Notes under the pieces: model-generated | Databases searched by the model: none | Told to the model about the DNA's origin: nothing | Seen by the model: the letters and a program-made list of their open reading frames with translations, nothing else | Part shown: piece by piece, positions 24,872 through 34,180 of the stretch | How positions within the stretch are numbered: position 1 is the stretch's first letter | Layout: each line of letters opens with the position of its first letter | Program-made: the position numbers and the translations under genes | Assembly (NCBI RefSeq): GCF_005280205.1 | Contig: NZ_SUND01000013.1 | Coordinates: 62,001 to 126,000, forward strand | Source: Bacillus yapensis | GTDB lineage: Bacteria; Bacillota; Bacilli; Bacillales; Cytobacillaceae | Direction: 5' to 3' | Length of the DNA: 64,000 nucleotides

Positions 24872-27282
24872 CTTGTCACTCCTTCGACTTTTATAATGGA
24901 TGGTTCACTATCAGCGTCATAGCATTGACCAAAATATTCAATTTGAACAGGCTTATTTACCACTGCAGGATTCACGAGTGCAATCACTACACATCTTCCA
25001 AGCTCATACGAATATCCCGCACTTGTGACAAATCCGACTACTTGGTCCTCAACGAACACGGGCTCATATCCCATTACGACGATGGAGGGATCATCAAAAA
25101 TGTACTTCGTAGAAACGAAATTTGGACCTTGTTCCTGACGGGTAATTAAAGCTGGCTTTCCGATAAAATCGGTTTTGCTTACATCGACCATTGATTCAAG
25201 TCCGATTTCAAATGGGTCATGCTCGCTCCAATAATCCTTGCCGCATTTAACGGAAAAAGCTTCGATTCGTAAATGTTCAAGGGCACGCTTACCAGCAGGA
25301 ACGATATGATAAGAATCACCAGCATTCATGAGTTCATCCCATAGTGTGAGTCCTTGATCTGATGTGGTCGTGAAAGAATAAAGTTCCAAGTCTCCTAGCT
25401 TTGTAAAATAGGAGAGTACGTTTGCCGTACCGATATAAAATGCCTTCACTTGATTTGGTTCGTCAAACACCTGATCAAAAGCATCGACGACAAATTTAGC
25501 TTTCGGACCAATGAGCTGCAGTTCGCATGTACCTGAACTCAAGTCGACGATTTGAATATCTGTAAAGCTTCGGGCCTTTTTTTCAATCCAGCTTGCTTCC
25601 GTTGCACCCGAGCATAGTACTGTGAATTTTGCTAGATCTAGGCGAATCACCGTTAACTCATCCTTAATTCCACCTAATTCATGGAGCATTAATGTTTTCG
25701 TGACTTGGCCGATTGGGATGTCAATATTGCTGGTCGTGAGTTGCTGAAAAAATGGAATAACGCCTTTTCCGCTTATTTCCAATCTCTTTTTCTCAGCTGT
25801 TACATCAAAGAGGGCAGTATGTGCTTTGGCGTGTAATTGTTCTGCTTCGACAATTGGGGACCAATGCTTGGCAGCCCAGCCTGTGCGATGATGAAGTGTT
25901 TTTTTATATGAGGATAAAAGGGTTTGATTGATCATGTACCATTGTGGTTGCTCCCAGCCTGACTTTTCATTGAAAACGCCACCCAATTCTTTCTGACGCC
26001 CAAAATACGGTGTCAGGCGCATATCTCGGGAAGAAGATGAAGCCTCGTAAGGATGGTGAATATCATAAACTGTTGCATAGTTTTCAATCGAACGCGATTT
26101 ATAATAAAAAGGGCTTTGAGCGTACGTATCAAAACGATTGATATCGCATAATTCCAAGTCAAGTGTTGGAGCACCATTTACAATCCATTCAGCGACGGAT
26201 TTGGCGATACCGGCAGAATGGGTGACCCAGATGGCTTCTGCGACCCAAAAACCTTGTACCTTTGATTCCCCTAATAGAGGCATGCCGTCAGGAGTAAAGG
26301 AGAAGATCCCATTGATGCCTTTCTTGAGACCTGTATCTTTCAAGGTTGGAAGGAGCTTTTGGGCATCCTGCCATGGCTTTTCAAAATCCTCTTGTGTAAA
26401 AGGTTTAACTGAAGGCATGTCTTTCGTTTCACCGTATTTTGTAATATTACTTACTTCAACTGGCAGTGGACGGTGCTGATAGGAGCCAATTCCAATGCCG
26501 TTGAATAATTGGCGGTAATACAAGGCACTGTCTTGATGGCGGAGCATTGGTAAACTAATTTCATCTGTTTCATTCGCTAATTCTGGTAAATCCTCTGTGA
26601 CCACATATTGATGGGCCATTGGCTGAAGGGGGATGGTTACGCCCACCATTTCTCCGATTCGTGGACCCCAGAATCCAGCACAGCAAATGACAATGTCTGC
26701 TTCAAATCGTCCCGCCGTCGTCTCCACAGCTTTTACTTGATTATTAATAATTTCAACATCCGTCACTTCTGTCCGGCCGTAAAATTGAACACCACAAGAC
26801 TTTGAGAATTCCGCCATTTTATCGACTGCTCTTAGCGGCTTAGCAATGCCGTCGGTAGCAACATAGAGACCACCTAGAATTTGCGTTGGATCGAGCAAGG
26901 GATTTTTTTTCGCACATTCATCAGGGGACAAAATCACAGCTTCGACACCCCAGGATTTGGCGACACCCGCTTTACGCTTTAAATCTTCTAATCTCTCAGG
27001 CGTGTTGGCCAATTCAATGCTTCCAACTGGATGATAAGTAGGAAACTCAGGGCTGTTCAGCTCTTGGAACACTTCCACCGTTTGATTCGCAAAAACGGTC
27101 ATTAGCTTTGAAAAATTAAGCTGGAACACAAGACCTGGTGCATGGGAGGTAGAACCGCCTGTTTCAAACAATGGTCCCTGTTCAATGACGGTAATATTGT
27201 TTTGCCCCAATTTGCTTAAGAAATAGGCGAGACTGCTGCCGACTACACCAGCTCCAATAATGATAATCTTTTTTTGCTCCAT
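24868..27282 (-). CDS. Dimethylglycine dehydrogenase-like FAD/GcvT enzyme
   Basis: An 804-residue two-part enzyme. The first about 400 residues are an FAD-dependent DAO-type oxidoreductase (IIGAGVVGSSLAYFLSKLG at the N-terminus, GIFSFTPDGMPLLGES before the linker). The rest is a GcvT-type folate-binding domain (AALFDVTAEKKRLEISG, DQGLTLWDELMNAG, EHDPFEIGLESMVD). This layout is that of dimethylglycine dehydrogenase and sarcosine dehydrogenase, which pass the methyl carbon to tetrahydrofolate. ATG 27282 has GAAAGGG 9 bases upstream, and the GTG at 27294 touches that site. First gene of the betaine operon; the expected step is dimethylglycine to sarcosine. Confidence 0.88.
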   Translation of the reverse strand: MEQKKIIIIGAGVVGSSLAYFLSKLGQNNITVIEQGPLFETGGSTSHAPGLVFQLNFSKLMTVFANQTVEVFQELNSPEFPTYHPVGSIELANTPERLEDLKRKAGVAKSWGVEAVILSPDECAKKNPLLDPTQILGGLYVATDGIAKPLRAVDKMAEFSKSCGVQFYGRTEVTDVEIINNQVKAVETTAGRFEADIVICCAGFWGPRIGEMVGVTIPLQPMAHQYVVTEDLPELANETDEISLPMLRHQDSALYYRQLFNGIGIGSYQHRPLPVEVSNITKYGETKDMPSVKPFTQEDFEKPWQDAQKLLPTLKDTGLKKGINGIFSFTPDGMPLLGESKVQGFWVAEAIWVTHSAGIAKSVAEWIVNGAPTLDLELCDINRFDTYAQSPFYYKSRSIENYATVYDIHHPYEASSSSRDMRLTPYFGRQKELGGVFNEKSGWEQPQWYMINQTLLSSYKKTLHHRTGWAAKHWSPIVEAEQLHAKAHTALFDVTAEKKRLEISGKGVIPFFQQLTTSNIDIPIGQVTKTLMLHELGGIKDELTVIRLDLAKFTVLCSGATEASWIEKKARSFTDIQIVDLSSGTCELQLIGPKAKFVVDAFDQVFDEPNQVKAFYIGTANVLSYFTKLGDLELYSFTTTSDQGLTLWDELMNAGDSYHIVPAGKRALEHLRIEAFSVKCGKDYWSEHDPFEIGLESMVDVSKTDFIGKPALITRQEQGPNFVSTKYIFDDPSIVVMGYEPVFVEDQVVGFVTSAGYSYELGRCVVIALVNPAVVNKPVQIEYFGQCYDADSEPSIIKVEGVTR

Positions 27283-27487
27283 CGATTTATTCACCCTTTC
27301 TATTGGCTGGGTATGTTGTCACATTTTCTGACGAAATCTCTTTTGGTGACGTTAACTAACTTTACATGTATGATAATTCATCAATCTTTCTTCCACAATC
27401 GTTCGTCTATGCCTAATTTTTGATGTTTCCACTATGTGAAAATTGGATGCTGTGCACAATTGTGGACGGAAACATGTCTTTGTTGTA

Positions 27488-29080
27488 TTAGGGTGTAGAG
27501 GAAACAACCTCTAGATCAAAGGCAATTTGAATCCAAAATTGCAACTTCACTGAATGAAGGCTTGCCCCCAGCAACTGCTCAATCCGATCAATTCGATAGC
27601 GTAGCGTATTCCGGTGAATATGAAGCTGCTTTGCTGAAAGCTCTCGATTATACTGATTTCGATTGAGACACCGCAATGTTTCATAAAAAGTCTTCCCTTG
27701 CTCTGTAAAAAACTCTTTTGGCAATATCAAATTCCGTAATGTGCTTGCCTTTAGCGGGTCGAAGGAGCCATAGAGCATAATTTCGCGACGGTATCGATCC
27801 GCGTAAAAGAGCTCTTCATTCGGATCGGAAAGATGGACAAGTGTATGAAGCTGAACAGCTTCTTGATAACTATCCTTTAGTAAAAAAGGATTTGTTTTGA
27901 CACCTCCAATGAGTAAAAACGCATGGAAATGGTCATATAATTCTTTTTGTAATTTCATGAGTCCTTCTTTTATAAGAGCAAAGTCTCCATCAAACGTTAA
28001 AACAAACAGGATTTTCCCTTCAAATCTTTCAAAAAAACCAGATATGTATGTGCTAGTGATTACCCAGTTCTTACATTGGGTGTAGAGGATTTCGCATTTT
28101 GTTGAGTCGAGTTCATTAGCAGAAGTAATATATCCGCTGAACCAATTGCTTTGTGCATGAATGCCAAGCTGATTGATTTTTTCATGAATGAGTACCGAGG
28201 CAATTTTGGGATTATCAAGGATGAGCTCCAATAGCTCGGCCTGAAATTGTCTGGTTTTCGCTACTTTATCTTTTTCTAGTAAAATAAGTTCTTTTAGCAA
28301 AGGAAGCGTATGTTGAACTGTCCGAATCTTACTTTGAGTGATCTTCTGTGTTTCACAATAGAGCCATATTGTTCCGTGATATTCACTTTCATCTTGGATG
28401 GGAAGACCTATGAACTCCTGTTGTTCATTAGGAATTCGGATGATTGGGGCATTGTTCTGTGGAAGCAAATGGTGAATGTTCGATGATAGAGTTGTCGTCA
28501 TTTTTGCTAGATTAATACTCTTGCTATTAGCTGAAATGGATTGGATGATGATCTGATTCGCCGAATCTGTTATGAGAATCGGACATCGATAATTTTGTGA
28601 TAGGGCATCGGCTATTTCTTTGAGGGAGGGTGCTGTTTTAAATAGCTGTTGAAACTCTGATGGAATTTGACTTACCGATTCTTCTTTTTGAAATTGTCGT
28701 TTCAAGATTTCTTGGTGAATTTTTCGCGTAACCTTTACAAAAGGTACCTCAAAAGGAACCTCCAAAATCGGAATGGCATATTTTTCTCCGAATTGAAGAA
28801 CGGTATGGGGACATTCATTGAGATAACGACCAGTTGCAAAAATGATACCTGCGATTTGATGGGAGAGAAACATGTTCAGGATTCTGCTTTGCTCGTTCAA
28901 ATCCTCGGGCCAGATTTGTCCACAAGTTAAAAGGAGCTCGCCGCCTTCTAAAAAATAACCGACATCGTCATGATCAATCACATGTACCCAACGAACATTA
29001 CGACCTAAGCCATTCCTTCCCGTATGCACGATGGCACTCTGCAGCTCTGGTAAATTGAGAATCTCGTTCATCGTAATCAA
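27488..29080 (-). CDS. PucR family transcriptional regulator
   Basis: A 530-residue regulator. The N-terminal PucR domain has the typical VRWVHVIDHDDVGYFLEGGELLLTCG-type beginning and FATGRYLNECPHTVLQFGEK. The C-terminal HTH_30 domain ends NRELSAKQLHIHRNTLRYRIDRI. The start is TTG 29080, 7 bases after a GGGGG site; the ATG at 29071 is too far from it. It lies directly upstream of the betaine operon on the same strand, with a 205-base gap that probably holds the operon promoter, so it is the natural candidate for its activator. A 10-bp palindrome CACAATTGTG at 27455-27464 lies in that gap. Confidence 0.9.
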   Translation of the reverse strand: MITMNEILNLPELQSAIVHTGRNGLGRNVRWVHVIDHDDVGYFLEGGELLLTCGQIWPEDLNEQSRILNMFLSHQIAGIIFATGRYLNECPHTVLQFGEKYAIPILEVPFEVPFVKVTRKIHQEILKRQFQKEESVSQIPSEFQQLFKTAPSLKEIADALSQNYRCPILITDSANQIIIQSISANSKSINLAKMTTTLSSNIHHLLPQNNAPIIRIPNEQQEFIGLPIQDESEYHGTIWLYCETQKITQSKIRTVQHTLPLLKELILLEKDKVAKTRQFQAELLELILDNPKIASVLIHEKINQLGIHAQSNWFSGYITSANELDSTKCEILYTQCKNWVITSTYISGFFERFEGKILFVLTFDGDFALIKEGLMKLQKELYDHFHAFLLIGGVKTNPFLLKDSYQEAVQLHTLVHLSDPNEELFYADRYRREIMLYGSFDPLKASTLRNLILPKEFFTEQGKTFYETLRCLNRNQYNRELSAKQLHIHRNTLRYRIDRIEQLLGASLHSVKLQFWIQIAFDLEVVSSTP

Positions 29081-29265
29081 GTAAAATCCCCCCTCATTTT
29101 GAAATGTAGCCGTCCTACTTCAAAATATTTTATATACATAATACTTTAATCTTTTTATATGAAGAAGATTTCTTGTCAGATATATTGACAAGGAATTATT
29201 ATTGCGATTATTTCCAAAATTCACAAATAGGTATTGAAATTAATGGGAGAATTATATAAAATCAA

Positions 29266-29279
29266 TGTAAACGATTACA
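29266..29279. promoter_or_regulatory. Imperfect cre (CcpA) site
   Basis: TGTAAACGATTACA matches the cre consensus TGWAARCGYTWNCW except for one base in the right half. Confidence 0.5.
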
Positions 29280-29367
29280 CATTTTCATTGCTGATTAAGT
29301 GCTACAAGATAACCTAGGGTACGAACATTCCTATTTTATTGTCTTGAATACAAACCATTAGCAATTA

Positions 29368-29381
29368 TGTAAACGTTTACA
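29368..29381. promoter_or_regulatory. cre (CcpA/LacI-type) operator upstream of sugar ABC operon
   Basis: TGTAAACGTTTACA is a perfect palindrome and full match to the cre consensus. A LacI-family repressor encoded elsewhere could bind the same kind of site; none is encoded nearby. Confidence 0.7.
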
Positions 29382-29525
29382 CATGTAATTGAGCGTCCCT
29401 TAACAGCAACATCTAGATGAATTACATCATCATAATTTTATAAATTCTTTTTCTGAAAAAGGGGGAATTTTTGGAGAGGTATCTTTTGAAATCGCTTGTA
29501 AAACATTTATCTAGGGGGAAATGAA

Positions 29526-30797
29526 ATGAAGATTTGGAAATTATTTTCGATTTTAAGTATTGCTTTAATCCTATTGTTTCAAGCAGGCTGTAGTGACTCA
29601 TCGTCATCATCTTCAGGAGAAAAAGATGGTGTTGTCACATTGAAGTTTTGGGATATGCACACTGATGCAGAAAAGGCATTTTTTGAGGATTTAGTGAAGG
29701 AGTATAATGCGGCAAATGAAGGAAAAGTGAAAATCGAATATACCGCATTTAATCAAAGTGACTACTCCAACACAAAATTACCAGTCGCTTTTGCAAATGA
29801 TGAAGGACCAGATGTGTTCATGGTTAGCCCTGGGGATTTCACAAAATATGCTGAGTCCAATATTTTAGCTGACTTGAATTCCTATTTTCCAGAAGGAGCA
29901 AAAGAAGACTTTCTTCCAGCATCGATTGAAGCTGTCACTTACGATGATAAAGTACTTGCCCTTCCATATGAATTAGAATTACTTGGTTTATACTACAACA
30001 AAAAAATGCTTGCTGATGCAGGAGTTGAAGTTCCAAAAACTTGGGATGAATTAAAATCAGCGGCAGAAAAATTAACAACTTCAGATGTAGCGGGACTTGT
30101 TTTACCAACAGATAAAGCAGCTTATCTGAACTTTATTTGGTATCCGTTCTTATGGCAGCAAGGTGGAAATGTGTTAAATGAGGATGGCACAAAGTCTACA
30201 TTTAATTCGCCTGAAGTGGCAAAAGCATTGGATTATTGGGGTTCCTTTTTCCAAGACGGGCAAGCACCTTCCAAATTACAGTACGGTCCTTGGGACGCTG
30301 GCAATTTAGGTACAGGTAGTGCGGCAATGTCCATTGTTGGTACATGGTTAGTTCCAGTTTTAGAAAAGGATTATGCGGATACTGAATTTGGTCTTGCACC
30401 AATTCCAGTCCCAGAAGGTGGAAAGCCAGCAACAGATGCTGGTGGTTGGAAAATGGCTGTTAACGCCAATAGTGAACATGTAGATGAAGCAGCGAAATTC
30501 ATTATGTGGTGCTTTGCTGAAGATAAATCTCGTCCATTGAAGTGGGCAACTGAAGTTAAATTTGCTTACTCTCCAAGAATCTCTGTTGTTGAAGAAGGGC
30601 AAGCAATCTACGATAAAGGATTGCGTAAAGTCTTCACGGAAGAAATCTATGATTCTGCTATTCCAGAACCACGTTTTGGTCCAGAAATTGTAGACGCGGT
30701 AGGAGAAGCGATGCAGCAGGTTATGTTCGGCGATGTTTCTGGTGAGGACGCGGCTGAAGAAGCTCATAAGAAAATTGAAGAAGCATTAAACAAATAA
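29526..30797 (+). CDS. Sugar ABC transporter substrate-binding lipoprotein
   Basis: A 423-residue family 1 extracellular binding protein. The signal peptide ends FQAGC, with a slightly atypical lipobox (Gln at -3), then a Ser-rich linker. Family features include LKFWDMHTDAEKAFFEDLV at the mature N-terminus, GPDVFMVSPGDFTKYAES, and the hinge GLYYNKKMLADAGVEVPKTW. AGGGGGAAA precedes the ATG. It begins a four-gene operon with two permeases and a secreted protein, under cre-type control. The sugar is unknown. Confidence 0.92.
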   Translation: MKIWKLFSILSIALILLFQAGCSDSSSSSSGEKDGVVTLKFWDMHTDAEKAFFEDLVKEYNAANEGKVKIEYTAFNQSDYSNTKLPVAFANDEGPDVFMVSPGDFTKYAESNILADLNSYFPEGAKEDFLPASIEAVTYDDKVLALPYELELLGLYYNKKMLADAGVEVPKTWDELKSAAEKLTTSDVAGLVLPTDKAAYLNFIWYPFLWQQGGNVLNEDGTKSTFNSPEVAKALDYWGSFFQDGQAPSKLQYGPWDAGNLGTGSAAMSIVGTWLVPVLEKDYADTEFGLAPIPVPEGGKPATDAGGWKMAVNANSEHVDEAAKFIMWCFAEDKSRPLKWATEVKFAYSPRISVVEEGQAIYDKGLRKVFTEEIYDSAIPEPRFGPEIVDAVGEAMQQVMFGDVSGEDAAEEAHKKIEEALNK

Positions 30798-30807
30798 TCT
30801 TTTTTTC

Positions 30808-30846
30808 GGAAAGTTCGGTGGCTTTAAGAAAGGCTCCCGGACTTTC
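30808..30846 (+). other. Stem-loop between binding protein and permease genes
   Basis: GGAAAGTTCGG pairs with CCGGACTTTCC (one mismatch) around an 18-base loop. It lacks a T-run, so it more likely stabilises or processes the mRNA than terminates it. This would raise binding-protein over permease levels, as in other sugar ABC operons. Confidence 0.55.
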
Positions 30847-30908
30847 CTATCACTATGAATATGGTTATCTATCTGATACCTCGATATCGACGAGGAGGAC
30901 AATATAAG

Positions 30909-31793
30909 ATGAAGCGTAAGGGAATGAAAAGAAAATTAAATGAGACATTGACGGCATACGGCTTTCTGTTACCGAACTTGCTCGGTTTGACGTTATTCGT
31001 GTTTGTTCCGATGGTATATGCATTTTACGTTAGTCTTCACGAATGGAATGCCTTATCTCCGAAGGTTTTTATAGGCTTTGATAATTACAAAGAGATGGCT
31101 TCAGATAAAGAATGGTGGAATTCTGTTTATCGAACATTGATTTTCACTGTTATTTATGTCCCACTTTTGTTTGCAGGCTCCCTATTCTTTGCTGTTATGC
31201 TGAACACTATGAGGCAAAGATTCGTAGGGGTGGCGAGAACGATGTTTTTGTTGCCTTTTGCAATTACATCTGTTATTTCTGCCGTGATTTGGATGTTTTT
31301 ATATGATCCACGTAATGGTTTCATCAATCAATTCTTTGATTTGGTAGGACTTCCTAATCAACAGTTTCTAGGTTCAACTGATCAGGCATTGCTCTCGATC
31401 ATTATCGTGATTTTCTGGATTAATCTTGGCTATAATATGATGATTTTCTTGGCTTCGATAAAAGAAATTCCAATCGATTATTATGAAGCAGCTAAGATAG
31501 ATGGAGCAACGGGCTGGAAAGCGTTTTGGCATATTACGTTCCCATTGCTTCGTCCAACAAGTATTTTTATTTTGGTCGTGACAACTATTGGCTCATTCCA
31601 GGTGTTTGACCAAATCATGGTTATGACAAAGGGAGGACCAGCTAACTCGACGATGGTTAGTGTCCTTTATATATATAAACAAGGTTTTGAATTCCTTAAC
31701 ATGGGATATGCATCTGCACTCGCAGTTGTCTTATTCTTGATTATTTTTGTCTTATCACTTGCTCAGCTTAGATTGTATACGAAAAAGGATTAG
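30909..31793 (+). CDS. Sugar ABC transporter permease (MalF/UgpA type)
   Basis: A 294-residue permease with six membrane segments. The ATPase-contact loop is EAAKIDGATGWKAFWHITFPLL, the canonical EAA motif of carbohydrate importers. ATG 30909 has GAGGAGG about 10 bases upstream; the longer frame from 30855 lacks a ribosome site. It is followed within 15 bases by the second permease. Confidence 0.93.
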   Translation: MKRKGMKRKLNETLTAYGFLLPNLLGLTLFVFVPMVYAFYVSLHEWNALSPKVFIGFDNYKEMASDKEWWNSVYRTLIFTVIYVPLLFAGSLFFAVMLNTMRQRFVGVARTMFLLPFAITSVISAVIWMFLYDPRNGFINQFFDLVGLPNQQFLGSTDQALLSIIIVIFWINLGYNMMIFLASIKEIPIDYYEAAKIDGATGWKAFWHITFPLLRPTSIFILVVTTIGSFQVFDQIMVMTKGGPANSTMVSVLYIYKQGFEFLNMGYASALAVVLFLIIFVLSLAQLRLYTKKD

Positions 31794-31808
31794 GAGGTGT
31801 CATGCAGC

Positions 31809-32615
31809 ATGGGGAAAAATAAAACGATTCTAACTATATTTATATTTGCATGTGGATTACTGATTATTCTTCCTATCTTTTTCTTAGTATTTTCTTCTTT
31901 TAGAACACCGGAAGATGTTTTCAAGCTTAGTCTGAATTTAAGTAACTTAACTTTAGATAATTTCAAGGCTGTCCTCGAAACGAATATTTTAAGGGCGATA
32001 TGGAACTCGTTAGTGGTATCGGTGACGGTCACGGTTGTTGCGATGCTTTTTCATGCCATGAGTGGCTATGCTTTGGCACGCCTGAATTTTCCTGGTAAAA
32101 AATTCGTGTTTGGCTGGATGATTAGTACCATGATGGTTCCTTTTACCGTCATTATGATTCCGCTTTATATGGTCACAAAAAATTTAGGACTAGCCAATTC
32201 TTATGGCGGGTTAATTATCCCAATGATCTTTAACGCCTACGGGATTTTCTTATTCCGTCAGTTCTATCAGGATTTTCCGAAAGAATTGGAGGAGGCTGCT
32301 TATGTGGAAGGGCTATCGATAGCGGGAACTTTCTTCAGACTCGTTCTACCACTATCGAAGCCAATGATTATTCCGTTGACTATCGGATTTTTCACGGCAA
32401 ACTGGAACAACTACTTATGGCCGCTCATTATTAATCAAAAAGAAGAGCTGATGGTTGTTCAGGTCGCCCTCGCCAATATTGTTGGCGGAGGGTACGAAAC
32501 TGCCTGGAGCATTGTCCTAGCAGCAGCACTATTGAGTGCGATTCCGACATTCATCGTCTTCTTCTCGATGCAGAAATATTTGGTCGACGGCATTAAAATG
32601 TCGGGGATTAAGTAG
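31809..32615 (+). CDS. Sugar ABC transporter permease (MalG/UgpE type)
   Basis: A 268-residue permease with six membrane segments and EAA motif EAAYVEGLSIAGTFFRLVLP. ATG 31809 follows GGAGG; the GTG at 31797 overlaps the site. No ATPase gene is present in the operon, so the transporter must borrow one, as Bacillus importers do with the shared MsmX-type ATPase. Confidence 0.92.
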   Translation: MGKNKTILTIFIFACGLLIILPIFFLVFSSFRTPEDVFKLSLNLSNLTLDNFKAVLETNILRAIWNSLVVSVTVTVVAMLFHAMSGYALARLNFPGKKFVFGWMISTMMVPFTVIMIPLYMVTKNLGLANSYGGLIIPMIFNAYGIFLFRQFYQDFPKELEEAAYVEGLSIAGTFFRLVLPLSKPMIIPLTIGFFTANWNNYLWPLIINQKEELMVVQVALANIVGGGYETAWSIVLAAALLSAIPTFIVFFSMQKYLVDGIKMSGIK

Positions 32616-32646
32616 AGATCTTCTATAAAAAATTCTTCTAGGGTGG

Positions 32647-33837
32647 ATGATGATGAAAATTAGATGGGTTGTCTACGTAGCTATTATTCTTGTAATCGGA
32701 GTGATTTTTTTGCAGAAATTTAATGAAAAACAAGTACAAGTAGCGACCGTACCTGAAGAAAGTACTTTTTTCAGCAGTGCGACAATTGAAGAATCGGATA
32801 CATATAACACGCAAACGCAAGGTGATTTATGGCCTTCCTGCTGGGCAGACGATGATGAGCTTTATGCTGCAAATGGGGATGGCGATGGATTCACTGTCGG
32901 GCCAGGGAATGTGGTGAATGTTCCACCGAATGGAGGAAGCTCGTATTTTAATGATATTGCAGTTAGTAAAATTACGGGAATGCCTGAAAATCTTACAGGT
33001 GAAACGATTTCGAAGGGCGATCAGATCGGGCAGATTTGGAATAACCCAGTCGGCTATAATCGGAAGCCAAATGGTATGGCGTGTGTCGACGGCGACCTTT
33101 ACCTGGCTGTACAGGATTTAAGCAAAGATTTTAATGATGTTCCAGCTGCAACGATTGTGAAATCAACAGATAAGGGCAAAACATGGACTTGGGATACATC
33201 TGCACCAATGTTTGACGAATATCTTTTTACGACCATCATGTTTTTGGATTATGGAAAAGACTATGAGAACGCGATTGATGAATATGTCTATGCCTATGGG
33301 TTGGACTATAACTGGCGCGATTCCTTCAATGACCGTGTGGAAGACCCGAAAGATTTGTACCTTGCAAGAGTGCCGAAAACAAGTATTCAAGATCGCTCTG
33401 CATGGGAGTTTTTTGCTGGGGTGAAGGGGAAAGAACCAACATGGACGAAGGATATTAAAGAAAAAGTATCAGTACTTCACGATGAGCGGGTATTATACAA
33501 AGATGCTGAAGTTGCACCGAATAATTTAACGGTTATCTCACAAGGTAGCGTCGTCTACAATAAGCCTCTTGACCGCTATATTTACACATCTTGGACGGAA
33601 TATACATTTGAGTTTTATGAGGCACCAACCCCATGGGGTCCATGGAAGTTATTTTTATCAGAGGACTTTGGCCAATATCCATGGTCTGACACGCATAACG
33701 GTGGTTACGGGGTGACCATCCCATCGAAATTCATAAGCGGGGATGGGAAGACGATGTATGTTCAGTCCAATACATTTATGGGCGGGGCAAACAATTACAA
33801 TTTCTCATTGCGAAAGCTGCAGGTTGAACCAAAATAA
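32647..33837 (+). CDS. Secreted/anchored DUF4185-like beta-propeller protein
   Basis: A 396-residue protein with an N-terminal membrane anchor or uncleaved signal (WVVYVAIILVIGVIFLQKF) and no lipobox Cys. The outer part resembles the DUF4185 family, a five-bladed-propeller group related to glycoside hydrolases: DLWPSCWADDDELYAANGDG near the start, KSTDKGKTWTWDTSA, and WSDTHNGGYGVTIPSKFI toward the end, with Asp, His and Trp clusters. Three in-frame ATGs (32647, 32650, 32653) follow GGGTGG; 32653 has the best spacing. As last gene of the sugar ABC operon it may release the sugar that the transporter imports. The activity is unproven. Confidence 0.78.
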   Translation: MMMKIRWVVYVAIILVIGVIFLQKFNEKQVQVATVPEESTFFSSATIEESDTYNTQTQGDLWPSCWADDDELYAANGDGDGFTVGPGNVVNVPPNGGSSYFNDIAVSKITGMPENLTGETISKGDQIGQIWNNPVGYNRKPNGMACVDGDLYLAVQDLSKDFNDVPAATIVKSTDKGKTWTWDTSAPMFDEYLFTTIMFLDYGKDYENAIDEYVYAYGLDYNWRDSFNDRVEDPKDLYLARVPKTSIQDRSAWEFFAGVKGKEPTWTKDIKEKVSVLHDERVLYKDAEVAPNNLTVISQGSVVYNKPLDRYIYTSWTEYTFEFYEAPTPWGPWKLFLSEDFGQYPWSDTHNGGYGVTIPSKFISGDGKTMYVQSNTFMGGANNYNFSLRKLQVEPK

Positions 33838-34180
33838 CAAGAGTACATTTAGAGCCTATTCTCATATGAGATTGGGCTCTTTTCATGTCGTCAGATTCTA
33901 ACACAACGAGAGTTATTCGGAGGATATGGAAGGATACCCATTCAAAATATAAGCATTTACGGTGAATTGGGTATCTCCTCGCGAAATATAAAATGATATT
34001 CAAGAATACGAGAGGAGAAGCGATTTGGGTAGTAAGCTCTTATTTGTTATAATTTCAGTATATTTCGAAATCTCATTAAGGTTGGTACCTTCCTCTTATA
34101 TCTCTAGTTAGAAAACCGCGGAGTTCTCCCTTTTTTCAAATATTTTTCCAGTTGTTTGTTTATTAAAAAGGAGTGTTTGG
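33838..34180. other. Intergenic region upstream of the NhaC antiporter
   Basis: About 340 bases. It begins with the terminator of the preceding operon (33851-33884). The remainder is AT-rich, with no supported ORF. GGTTGGTACC (34080-34089) and ACCGCGGAG (34115-34123) look like scattered pieces of a T-box, but the arrangement does not fit one. Confidence 0.4.
33851..33884 (+). terminator. Terminator of the sugar ABC operon
   Basis: The stem AGAGCCTATTCTC / GAGATTGGGCTCT has two mismatched positions and a 4-base loop, and TTTTC follows. Confidence 0.65.

Larger units (their letters stand above)
29081..29525. other. Divergent regulatory region with two cre-like sites
   Basis: About 445 bases between pucR (-) and the sugar ABC operon (+). 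It is AT-rich and contains two cre-like palindromes (29266-29279, 29368-29381) and no supported ORF. The second cre lies 145 bases before the binding-protein start, in the likely promoter or leader. Confidence 0.6.

Noticed and set aside
34075-34180. T-box riboswitch before the NhaC antiporter
   Set aside because: GGTTGGTACC, ACCGCGGAG and a CCCTTTTTT tail look like T-box pieces, but they are split by about 25 bases, the upstream part is too short for stem I, and no specifier loop is visible.
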